NCBI RefSeq assembly: GCF_002160525.1
Contig: NZ_NFKT01000028.1
Location: 1 to 64,000 of the forward strand
DNA length: 64,000 nt
Direction of reading: 5' to 3'
Source of the DNA: Lachnoclostridium sp. An169
GTDB taxonomy: Bacteria; Bacillota; Clostridia; Lachnospirales; Lachnospiraceae
Both the position numbers and the translations under genes were made by a program. Shown in pieces: positions 1 to 6,172 of this stretch. Within the stretch, counting starts at the first letter, position 1; the number at the start of each line of letters is the position of its first letter. The notes below the pieces were generated by a model. It was not told the origin of the DNA. It searched no databases and saw only the letters and a list, made by a program, of their open reading frames with translations.

Positions 1-73
1 GATACTTTACGACCATTATGAGATGATAATAAAGAAGAAAAACTGAATGTGCATTATGATCCATATTTCTCAA
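1..73 (-). CDS. tnpA: IS200/IS605 family transposase TnpA, N-terminus only (runs off left edge)
   Basis: Read on the minus strand, the first codons encode MDHNAHSVFLLYYHL followed by IMVVKY, the characteristic N-terminus of Y1 (HUH) transposases of the IS200/IS605 group, which excise and insert single-stranded DNA. The frame is open to the window edge, so only about 24 residues are visible; the HUH motif and catalytic tyrosine lie outside. The probable start is the TTG at 73, preceded by AAAGGA at 84-89 with 10-nt spacing. An in-frame ATG at 64 is the alternative. The family call rests on a short but very typical stretch. Whether a tnpB follows cannot be seen. Confidence 0.75.
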   Translation of the reverse strand, partial: MRNMDHNAHSVFLLYYHLIMVVKY

Positions 74-107
74 TATAATCAGATCCTTTCGTATTTCGAC
101 TGATCAT

Positions 108-142
108 ATAATATCACACCCCCGGATGGAGAACAAGTGTTC
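108..142 (-). promoter_or_regulatory. tnpA promoter overlapping a LexA-like palindrome
   Basis: On the minus strand, TTGTTC (131-136) and TATTAT (108-113) are separated by exactly 17 bp, a good sigma-A promoter for the transposase. The -35 box lies inside the palindrome GAAC-AAGT-GTTC (131-142), which fits the GAAC-N4-GTTC core of Gram-positive SOS boxes. The palindrome could instead be the foldback hairpin that IS200/IS605 ends use for strand recognition. Confidence 0.5.
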
Positions 143-188
143 TTTTACAAGTGAAAAAAAATCAAAATATTCAAATAATAATGGCAAT

Positions 189-269
189 TCATCCCGCCAC
201 CTGCAGAGGTTGGGTGAATTCTTGCTTAACATTAGTTAAATCGATTATTCTATGGCACAAACCCGGCAT
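189..269 (-). CDS. small ORF of 26 codons with strong expression signals, function unknown
   Basis: The peptide begins MPGLCHRIIDL and ends QPLQVAG. It starts at ATG 269 with GGGGGTGAT as a near-ideal Shine-Dalgarno site just upstream, and it ends at TGA 189. A promoter sits about 40 bp upstream. No family is recognised. It may be a real small protein, a leader peptide, or the front of a gene interrupted when the neighbouring IS200-type element arrived. It lies downstream of the signal peptidase gene in the same orientation but has its own promoter. Confidence 0.4.
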   Translation of the reverse strand: MPGLCHRIIDLTNVKQEFTQPLQVAG

Positions 270-305
270 TTTATCACCCCCTGATATAGTAATGGTGTGC
301 TTTCT

Positions 306-334
306 ATTATACAGCGATTCTCCCGCCTGCTCAA
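306..334 (-). promoter_or_regulatory. promoter of the 26-codon ORF
   Basis: On the minus strand, TTGAGC (329-334) and a perfect TATAAT (306-311) have a 17-bp spacer. It is placed correctly to transcribe the 189-269 ORF and, without a terminator, on toward the transposase. Confidence 0.5.
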
Positions 335-352
335 TTCTCTTTTTCGATTACT

Positions 353-943
353 TTAGTGCAGAATTTGAGGTTTCGGAAAATATTCCAGATAAACTTTGGC
401 CAGCAAATCCTTGCGTGGGACATACTTTTCTTCCCAGAATCGGGAATCATTTGAGTTATTTCGATTATCACCCATCATAAAATAATGTCCCTCTGGAATT
501 TCATAGCGGAGATGATTATTCCCGTTCATCTCCATAGGTTCCTTCAGATAAGGTTCATCTATTGGGATATCGGAACCATTCACATAGACTTTTCCGTCTA
601 TAATATCAATCGTTTCACCCGGCAGACCAATAATTCTTTTCACATAATAAGTTGTAATACCTTTTGCCTTATCGTCAGGGAAAATGAAAACAGCAATATC
701 GCCGCGCTGCGGTTCACTGAACCTGTATGTAAGTCTGGAGCCTATGATCCGGCTCTCTGCCATAATCGTGTTTTCCATTGAACCCGTAGGCACAAAACTG
801 TTCGCAATAAAATAAGTGTCAAGTATAAATGCACAGCCGCCCGCAATGATAAATATGCAAATCCAACTTATGATCTCCTTTTTCCAGTTAACTGACCGCT
901 TTTTCCCTTTTCTTCTGTTAACCCCTGCTGTTTCATCAACCAC
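353..943 (-). CDS. lepB: signal peptidase I
   Basis: Type I signal peptidase, a membrane serine protease that removes signal peptides from exported proteins. A basic N-terminus is followed by one membrane segment (EIISWICIFIIAGGCAFIL). The catalytic Ser lies in PTGSMENT (about residue 55), the Lys general base in YYVKRIIGLPGE (about residue 102), and box E is GDNRNNSNDSR. Length of about 196 aa is normal for Gram-positive SipS-type enzymes. The frame extends to a TTG at 961, but AAAGGA lies 9 nt before the in-frame GTG at 943, so 943 is the preferred start. It is the last gene of an operon with an XRE regulator and a small membrane protein, an unusual partnership suggesting a dedicated rather than housekeeping peptidase. 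Confidence 0.9.
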   Translation of the reverse strand: MVDETAGVNRRKGKKRSVNWKKEIISWICIFIIAGGCAFILDTYFIANSFVPTGSMENTIMAESRIIGSRLTYRFSEPQRGDIAVFIFPDDKAKGITTYYVKRIIGLPGETIDIIDGKVYVNGSDIPIDEPYLKEPMEMNGNNHLRYEIPEGHYFMMGDNRNNSNDSRFWEEKYVPRKDLLAKVYLEYFPKPQILH

Positions 944-957
944 ATTTTCACTTCCTT

Positions 958-1155
958 TCAATCTGTAAACTCAAACAATTCCTCAACCGTTGTATGGAAA
1001 ACTTTTGCAATATCCATTGCCATTTTCAGCGACGGGTTATATCTTCCGTTTTCCAAATGAACGATCGTTTCTCTGCGGACACCTATCAGCGCAGCCAGCT
1101 CGCTTTGTTTCATATTTTCTTTTTCCCTGTATTCTTTAATCTTTGTTTTTAACAT
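958..1155 (-). CDS. XRE/Cro-CI family HTH regulator (YgzD-type, 65 aa)
   Basis: Minimal helix-turn-helix DNA-binding protein of the Cro/CI type. Residues 5-60 carry the HTH (MKQSELAALIGVRRETIVHL), followed by NGRYNPSLKMAMDIAKVF and a short acidic tail. It starts at ATG 1155, which overlaps the stop of the upstream membrane-protein gene (TGATG), so the two are translationally coupled. It is the obvious candidate to bind the 17-bp inverted repeat in the operon promoter at 1553-1592 and repress its own operon. Small regulators of this form commonly pair with a small multi-pass membrane protein. Confidence 0.88.
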   Translation of the reverse strand: MLKTKIKEYREKENMKQSELAALIGVRRETIVHLENGRYNPSLKMAMDIAKVFHTTVEELFEFTD

Positions 1156-1541
1156 CACTCTTCCATCCCATATTTATCAATCCATAAAAAGACAATCGCA
1201 CGAATCAGAACTAAAATAAAAATACCGCCAGTTAACAAATACCCCGTTAAATATCGGGACATGCCATCCAACAGCAAGAATGGAAAAATAATGATTCCCA
1301 TAAGGATAAGTGCAGCCTTAAAGCAGATCGCATCAGCTATCTGCACTGTCTTTTTTGCATATTCATCCATGATATCCGAATTTCTTTTCAGCCAGCTTAC
1401 AGCCGCCAGAATAATAATTGCAATCCATACAGGTGTATTGGAATTCAATCTGTAAACAACCATCAGGTGGTAATATAAAGGAATACATAGGGCAACGATA
1501 GCTTGAACAAACATAAGTACTCTCAGACTGATTTTTTTCAT
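1155..1541 (-). CDS. small multi-pass membrane protein, DUF-type
   Basis: A protein of 128 aa with about four hydrophobic segments, including ISLRVLMFVQAIVALCIPLY, an isoleucine-rich stretch ending AAVSWL, AALILMGIIIFPFLLL and GGIFILVLIRAIVFLW. The ATG at 1541 is preceded by GGAGG with 5-nt spacing; a longer frame starting at TTG 1553 would swallow the ribosome site, so 1541 is chosen. It is first in the operon with the XRE regulator and signal peptidase. Function is unknown; it could be a sensor or partner of the regulator. Confidence 0.75.
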   Translation of the reverse strand: MKKISLRVLMFVQAIVALCIPLYYHLMVVYRLNSNTPVWIAIIILAAVSWLKRNSDIMDEYAKKTVQIADAICFKAALILMGIIIFPFLLLDGMSRYLTGYLLTGGIFILVLIRAIVFLWIDKYGMEE

Positions 1542-1552
1542 GGCAACCTCCA

Positions 1553-1610
1553 AGTGATATATTTATAACTTTTATGTTATAAATATATCACTCCATTTTA
1601 GCCCTGTCAA
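1553..1610 (-). promoter_or_regulatory. operon promoter with a perfect 17-bp inverted-repeat operator
   Basis: On the minus strand TTGACA (1605-1610) and TATATT (1582-1587) are spaced by 17 bp. The arms AGTGATATATTTATAAC (1553-1569) and its exact reverse complement (1576-1592) are separated by 6 bp. One arm covers the -10 box and the other ends right before the Shine-Dalgarno site of the membrane-protein gene. This is the geometry of a repressor site, presumably for the XRE protein of the same operon. Confidence 0.75.
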
Positions 1611-1734
1611 GCAATTATAATCAATCATTTTCGACTTGTTAATCCCCGTGGACAGATTGCCAACAACTGTTGCTTGTCAGCCCGCCCGCAAAAATATATA
1701 CTTGATCCATCAAATCAAGGAGGCTTATTACAAG

Positions 1735-2133
1735 ATGAAATTCAATGAGAAACTTTTATCTATACGAAAAAAGAAAGGACTTTCCCAGGAAGAGTTGGGA
1801 ATGGAGCTCCAGGTATCCAGGCAGACGATTTCCAAATGGGAGTCAGGACAGTCCTATCCGGATTTTCAAAAACTGGTTCTGCTAAGCGATTATTTTGATA
1901 TGACCCTGGATGAACTGGTGAAAGACATCGATGTGCAGGACGTAAGAGAAAAAAGCCTGACAGATGAAAAAGTGGCTTCCATCTATTCAGATGTGGAAAA
2001 TATAAAAGACATATTTGCGAAACTTCTGAAATTTTTCTATTATGCAGGGGTTGTCCTGATCATATTCACTATTTTAACCTTTATAGCCCATCTGCTGTTT
2101 CCTGACATCGAGTGGCTCTGGAAAATCAGCTGA
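1735..2133 (+). CDS. XRE family regulator with C-terminal membrane segment
   Basis: The N-terminal HTH spans residues 1-60 (EKLLSIRKKKGLSQEELG, VSRQTISKWESGQSYPD, LLSDYFDMTLDELV). A linker is followed by one hydrophobic helix near the C-terminus (FYYAGVVLIIFTILTFIA). Such membrane-tethered Cro/CI regulators are frequent in Clostridia. The frame is open upstream to 1636, but AAGGAGG sits 8-9 nt before ATG 1735, which gives 132 aa. It is transcribed away from the signal peptidase operon. The target is unknown. Confidence 0.85.
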   Translation: MKFNEKLLSIRKKKGLSQEELGMELQVSRQTISKWESGQSYPDFQKLVLLSDYFDMTLDELVKDIDVQDVREKSLTDEKVASIYSDVENIKDIFAKLLKFFYYAGVVLIIFTILTFIAHLLFPDIEWLWKIS

Positions 2134-2143
2134 TCTTCCAACC

Positions 2144-2286
2144 TCTGTCGTTCTGCTCAAATCCGCCGCTCTGCCAGTCCGGGAGATCGCTTTTGCCACG
2201 GGATTTTCCAGTGAGAGCGGATTCTGCACGACATTCAAAAAATGGGAGGGCATGACGCCCTCCCGCTACAAAGATCCGGTCATGAA
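2144..2286 (+). pseudogene. remnant of an AraC-family regulator (C-terminal HTH only)
   Basis: Starting ten bases past the stop of the XRE gene, a start-less stretch encodes LLKSAALPVREIAFATGF then SSESGFCTTFKKWEGMTPSR. This is the second helix-turn-helix and C-terminus of an AraC/XylS regulator (typical form: LPVxEIAxxxGFxSxSxFxxxFKKxxGxTPxxYR). There is no upstream effector domain and no first HTH. At its end it overlaps the tail of an opposing remnant (2266-2430), so the two were joined by deletion or rearrangement. Confidence 0.7.
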
Positions 2287-2430
2287 CATAACACTCCACA
2301 TATTATCAACCGAATCATACATTTCGCTGTATGTTACATTTTGCCGGATCCTCTTGACCACAGCATCTCCGTCAATCAGACCGCCGATTTCCTTACGTGT
2401 CATCGCTTTTCTCATTTCTGTCAATACAAA
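2266..2430 (-). pseudogene. remnant of an AAA-ATPase / PD-(D/E)XK nuclease-fold protein
   Basis: The minus-strand frame encodes KEIGGLIDGDAVVKRIRQN, VTYSEMYDSVDNMWSV and MFMTGSL. This matches the middle of the large 'AAA family ATPase with C-terminal nuclease-like domain' proteins that are abundant in gut bacteria, in the region that usually reads ...LIDG...I...LTYxxxYxxxDNLWSVLFxTGYL. The ATPase front and nuclease end are both missing, and the frame stops just after MTGSL. It is a fragment only. Confidence 0.6.
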
Positions 2431-2455
2431 TATTGTATCAGGCAGAAATGAGAAA
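2408..2455. repeat. 48-nt near-perfect palindrome after the phn operon
   Basis: Arms TTTCTCATTTCTG (2408-2420) and its exact complement (2443-2455) enclose a second inner inverted repeat, ATACAA/TTGTAT (2424-2429 and 2433-2438). It lies 17 bp past the phnPP stop. It could end transcription of the phn operon, but no U-run follows on either strand, so it may be a repeat element or processed 3' stem instead. Confidence 0.65.
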
Positions 2456-2471
2456 TACAATCTTCTTTCGC

Positions 2472-3290
2472 CTACATATTTCCCGAAAATATCTCTCTGC
2501 TGCTCTCATGGGCCGGGTACTGCCCCAGATGCGATACTGTCTTCTCATACCGCCCGTGGAAATCGCTTCCCCCGGTCATAAAGAGCCGGTAGCTCCTGGC
2601 GAATTCCTCCACCTTCTTCTTATCTGTTTCGCTGTGGGAAGGATGGTTGTACTCGATCCCGTCCAGTCCCGCCTCCACAAGCCGGTGAATCACCGAATAA
2701 TTTCCCTGCTGCCCCGGGTGTGCCAGAACTGCCAGTCCGCCGTCCGCCTTGATGGCCCGCACTGCGTCCTCCGCGTCGGGATACTCAATATCAAAGTCGC
2801 ATGCGCCGCCGTTTTTGAAAATATTCCTGTAAATCTCTCCGAACAGCTCCTTACTCTGTCCCGAGCGCACCAGATACTCAAGGATATGCTGTTTGTAAAT
2901 GCATCTGCCCGCCAGCTTTTTCACTTCATCCACCGGAACCGTATACCCCAGGGAATTCAGAATCCCGATCTGTTTTAAGCAGTTTTCATTCCGCTTCTTC
3001 AGCGTCTCGCTGCCGATCTGTTCAATATATTTTGTCTTTTCATACCCGTATCCGAGGATATGCACCTTGCGGCTTTTCCGATAATCGTAAGCGGACATCT
3101 CAACGCCCGGCACCGCGCGGATCCCGTATTTTTCCGCCAGAGCGACATGTTCCAGGGCCAGTTCCGTAGTGTCGTGATCTGTGAACACGAGATGCGTAAG
3201 CCCCTTCTCCTTTGCCTCTTTTAAGATACTCTCCGCGTCCATACTGCAGTCCGAAACCGAACTGTGAACATGAAGATCTGCAAAATACAT
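2472..3290 (-). CDS. phnPP: PHP-family cyclic phosphate dihydrolase of the C-P lyase pathway
   Basis: PHP (polymerase and histidinol phosphatase) metallo-phosphoesterase, 272 aa. Metal-ligand motifs are in order: DLHVHSSVSD, FTDHDTTE, GVEMSAYD, AHPGQ and GGSDFHGR. As last gene of a phnGHIJKML operon, it is best assigned as PhnPP, the enzyme that converts 5-phosphoribosyl 1,2-cyclic phosphate (the PhnJ product) to ribose 5-phosphate and phosphate. In E. coli the unrelated PhnP (metallo-beta-lactamase fold) does only the first opening to ribose 1,5-bisphosphate and PhnN completes the route. Neither PhnP nor PhnN is seen here. The functional assignment comes from context and family knowledge; the fold assignment is direct. 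Confidence 0.85.
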   Translation of the reverse strand: MYFADLHVHSSVSDCSMDAESILKEAKEKGLTHLVFTDHDTTELALEHVALAEKYGIRAVPGVEMSAYDYRKSRKVHILGYGYEKTKYIEQIGSETLKKRNENCLKQIGILNSLGYTVPVDEVKKLAGRCIYKQHILEYLVRSGQSKELFGEIYRNIFKNGGACDFDIEYPDAEDAVRAIKADGGLAVLAHPGQQGNYSVIHRLVEAGLDGIEYNHPSHSETDKKKVEEFARSYRLFMTGGSDFHGRYEKTVSHLGQYPAHESSREIFSGNM

Positions 3291-4055
3291 TTACGATGCC
3301 TCCTGTTCTGCTCTTGTCTGTTCTGCTTCTGACTGTTCTGCTTCTGACTGTTCTGCTCCCGTCTGGAAGCTTCCCTGGGAAATGTTATACACATGGTCGC
3401 AGAGACCCTCCATGAATTCCAGATCATGAAAAATACCGATCATGGATGTCCCCTCCGCTTTCAGTTTCATCAAAAGCTCTTTTACCAGGATCTTTGTATT
3501 ATTGTCCAGCGATGCTGTCGGCTCGTCCAGAAGGAGAAGACGGGGCGCCTTGACCATGGCGTGCGCCAGGTTGAGACGGAGCTTCTCCCCGCCGGAAAAT
3601 GTATTCGGATAAATATCCCACAGATTCTCGCTGAGTTTAAAGTAACGCATCATCTCCTCTGCCCTGCGCACGGATTCTTCATAAGAAAATCCCGCGTCCA
3701 GAGCGCCGTTGATGACATGCTGTTTTGCTGTTGTTCTGGGAAGGATCGTCAGGAACTGGGACACATATCCGATCTCCACCTTGCGCAGATGGATGATCTG
3801 GCGCTCGCTTGCTCTGACAAGATCCAGTTTTCCGTAGGAGAGCGAGTCATAGACCACGCTTCCGGTAGTCGCCAGATAGGTCCGGTAAATGCACCGCAGA
3901 ACCGTAGACTTTCCTGCCCCGGATGTGCCGACAATCCCGATAAATCCGCCTTTGTTCAGGGAAAATGAGATATCCCGGCAGCTCCTGATCTCCCGGTTCT
4001 GCTCATGCAGATAGAACCGTTTCGACAGCCCTTTTATTTCCAATATCTTTTCCAT
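3291..4055 (-). CDS. phnL: phosphonate C-P lyase system ATP-binding subunit PhnL
   Basis: ABC-type ATPase without a membrane partner. It takes part with PhnI and PhnM in forming the ribose-triphosphate alkylphosphonate intermediate. It shows Walker A (GTSGAGKST), the signature FSGGEKLRLNLAHA, Walker B (RLLLLDEPTASLD) and the switch His in IGIFHDLEFM. ATGs at 4067 and 4055 are both possible: AAAGG lies 1 nt before the first and 13 nt before the second, so the start is uncertain. The C-terminus carries an odd AEQSE-type repeat tail that E. coli PhnL lacks, encoded by a 15-bp tandem repeat. The stop directly abuts phnPP. Confidence 0.92.
   Translation of the reverse strand: MEKILEIKGLSKRFYLHEQNREIRSCRDISFSLNKGGFIGIVGTSGAGKSTVLRCIYRTYLATTGSVVYDSLSYGKLDLVRASERQIIHLRKVEIGYVSQFLTILPRTTAKQHVINGALDAGFSYEESVRRAEEMMRYFKLSENLWDIYPNTFSGGEKLRLNLAHAMVKAPRLLLLDEPTASLDNNTKILVKELLMKLKAEGTSMIGIFHDLEFMEGLCDHVYNISQGSFQTGAEQSEAEQSEAEQTRAEQEAS
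3304..3363 (-). repeat. four tandem 15-bp repeats in the phnL 3' end
   Basis: Four units of the form TGTTCTGCTTCTGAC on the plus strand (3304-3318, 3319-3333, 3334-3348 and 3349-3363; units 2 and 3 identical) encode the AEQSE/AEQTR repeats at the PhnL C-terminus. Fifteen-base units keep the frame, so copy number can change by slippage without breaking the gene. Confidence 0.85.
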
Positions 4056-4082
4056 GATATATACCATGCCTTTCTTTGATCT

Positions 4083-5303
4083 TCATTTCATCTGTGCGTC
4101 CGCATCCCGGTATGTGCAGTCCAGGATCTTCTCTCCTGCCACATACACCTGACGAAGCTCCGGCATATCATCCGCCTCGCCGACCACCAGAAGATCCGCC
4201 TGTTTTCCCGGCTCGATGGAACCGATCACATGGTCGAATCCCACAGCCTTCGCCGGATTCAGTGTCACATAACGTGCCGCTTCATAAAGCGGAATTCCTT
4301 CTTTGCGGAAGAGCCGGAATACCGCATAGAGCAGTGCCTGAGGATAGTAATCAGAGACAAGCACACTTGCCGCATTCGCCCGGATTGCATCCAGTGCGGA
4401 CAGATTGCCTGAATGGGAACCGCCAAGCAGAATATTGGGCGCACCCACAACGGTCAGGAATCCCTCTTTTACTGCCTCTTTCGCCACTTCAAGGGTAATC
4501 GGGAATTCACTGATCTTTACACCCAGTTCTTTATTTACCGCCAGTTTTTCCACTGTATCGTCATCGTGGCTTGCGATGGAGATACCTTTTCTGTGCGCCG
4601 TTTCTGCCAGTTTTTTCAGCTTCTCAAAGGAAACCATCTCCTTGTTTTTCTCCTGTTCGACAAGCCGGGCAAACTCCTCATCCGACAGGTCGCGTCCTTC
4701 ATTGGGCTGATGTTTGCGGTAGATTTCCAGGTTCTTGTACTGTCCCTGCCCCGGCGAGTGATCCATAAAGGACAGCAGATCTACCAGACCGTTTTCGATC
4801 ATCTCCATCACATCATTATAGCAGGCCGTGTTGTCGATTTCATAGCGGAGATGATATCTGTGGCGGATGAGTCTGCGCTGATGGCGGTATTTTCCGATCA
4901 GAGCCGCCAGTTTCTTCACCTGGGGCGCCTGACGGATCTCCTTGACATCCCATGTCCCTTCCCGGAACATGGAGATCGAGTGAAACATTGTCGTAATCCC
5001 GCATCCTGCCAGAACCCGCTCCGCCTCTTTGAGCCCCATCTCAAAACTCATTATTGCCGTACTGCGTGGCTGAATGCAGGACTCGATCATGTCCGAATGA
5101 ATGTCAATCATCCCCGGCATCACATAACATCCATGCAGATCCACTGACCGGTCCGGGGCCTGATCTGCCTTCTCCATCTCTGCCTTATCCGTCTCTTCCG
5201 CAGTCAGCACCGCCGCAATCCTGTCATCTTCCAGCAGAAGCCCATATCCTTCCAGAACCCGGTCCGGCAGAACCAGCTTTCCATTTTTCAAGAGTGTTCT
5301 CAT
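4083..5303 (-). CDS. phnM: alpha-D-ribose 1-methylphosphonate 5-triphosphate diphosphatase PhnM
   Basis: Amidohydrolase-superfamily enzyme that releases pyrophosphate from the triphosphate intermediate to give the ribose 1-phosphonate 5-phosphate substrate of PhnJ. Motifs are GMIDIHSDMIE, the FMDHSPGQGQY loop, ASHDDDT, GAPNILLGGSHSGN and the C-terminal LNPAKAVGFD with GSIEPGKQADLLVV. About 406 aa, normal size. GGAGG with 5-nt spacing selects ATG 5303; the longer frame from TTG 5315 overlaps that site. It lies between phnK and phnL. Confidence 0.95.
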   Translation of the reverse strand: MRTLLKNGKLVLPDRVLEGYGLLLEDDRIAAVLTAEETDKAEMEKADQAPDRSVDLHGCYVMPGMIDIHSDMIESCIQPRSTAIMSFEMGLKEAERVLAGCGITTMFHSISMFREGTWDVKEIRQAPQVKKLAALIGKYRHQRRLIRHRYHLRYEIDNTACYNDVMEMIENGLVDLLSFMDHSPGQGQYKNLEIYRKHQPNEGRDLSDEEFARLVEQEKNKEMVSFEKLKKLAETAHRKGISIASHDDDTVEKLAVNKELGVKISEFPITLEVAKEAVKEGFLTVVGAPNILLGGSHSGNLSALDAIRANAASVLVSDYYPQALLYAVFRLFRKEGIPLYEAARYVTLNPAKAVGFDHVIGSIEPGKQADLLVVGEADDMPELRQVYVAGEKILDCTYRDADAQMK

Positions 5304-5335
5304 ATTTTCCTCCAAGTCCTTCTATTTTCCATCCT

Positions 5336-6172
5336 CTACAGCAGGGAATGTACCAGCTGCTGTGTATAGGGCTGCTGCGGATCATCCAGTATCTGATCCG
5401 TCAGCCCCTGCTCGATGATCCTGCCGTCCAGCATCACAATCGTCCGGTCTGCAAGCATCCGGATTACTGCCAGGTCATGGGAGACGAGCATGATCGAGAT
5501 ATTGAACTCCTGACGGATCTTGCGGATCAGTTCCAGAACCTTTGCCTGCACCGACAGGTCCAGGCCTGTCGTCACCTCATCCAGGAGAAGGATCGCAGGA
5601 TTGTTGGCAAGCGCCTTGGATATCTGCACTCTCTGCTGCATACCGCCGCTGAAATTCTTCGGCGGCTCCTTCTTCCGTGACTGAAGGATCTCCACTGCAT
5701 CCAGAAGCTCCGCAATCCGCTCATTCATCTTTCCGAAATTCCGGTTTCCCGCGGCGATCAGTTTCTCCGCGATGTTTCCCGCGCTGGAGTAATCCATCCG
5801 CAGTCCCAGAACCGGGTTCTGGTACACCATTCCCATGATATGGTTCTTGATGTATTTCTTCTGCTGAAGACTCTGGGAAAAGATATCTGTCTCTCCGTTT
5901 TCGAAGTCCTTCAGATATCCCTTCCCTTCTGTTATCCCGAAGTCAAAATAAAGGCTCTTCATCAGCGTGGATTTTCCGGAACCGGATTCGCCCACGATCC
6001 CCAGAATCTCACCTTCATATAAAGTTACATTTACATCATTGCATGCCCAGACTGTCTTGCAGTGAGGGCAGGTATTCTTCGTCAGTTTTCCGCCATTTCT
6101 GCAGTAATCACAGGTCTTTCCGTAACGGACGGTCAGATGGTCTACCCGAAGTACCGGCTGTTCCATTTCCAT
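5336..6172 (-). CDS. phnK: C-P lyase complex ATPase PhnK with a zinc-ribbon-like insertion
   Basis: ABC-type ATPase that docks on the PhnGHIJ core. Walker A is GESGSGKST (about residues 61-69), signature FSGGMQQRVQISKAL, Walker B AILLLDEVTTGLD, switch HDLAV. Between the first beta-strand and Walker A there is an extra segment with four cysteines (C21, C24, C35, C38: CDYC then CPHC), the pattern of a small zinc ribbon, that the E. coli protein lacks. The start ATG 6172 shares a base with the phnJ stop (TGATG), so translation is coupled. About 278 aa. Confidence 0.94.
   Translation of the reverse strand: MEMEQPVLRVDHLTVRYGKTCDYCRNGGKLTKNTCPHCKTVWACNDVNVTLYEGEILGIVGESGSGKSTLMKSLYFDFGITEGKGYLKDFENGETDIFSQSLQQKKYIKNHIMGMVYQNPVLGLRMDYSSAGNIAEKLIAAGNRNFGKMNERIAELLDAVEILQSRKKEPPKNFSGGMQQRVQISKALANNPAILLLDEVTTGLDLSVQAKVLELIRKIRQEFNISIMLVSHDLAVIRMLADRTIVMLDGRIIEQGLTDQILDDPQQPYTQQLVHSLL

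Noticed and set aside
151-480. 109-codon plus-strand ORF at the left end
   Set aside because: It overlaps the signal peptidase gene and the minus-strand promoter signals, has no ribosome site and no recognisable protein pattern.
3293-3372. Possible CRISPR-like repeat
   Set aside because: The 15-bp units are directly abutting without spacers and lie within the phnL coding frame.
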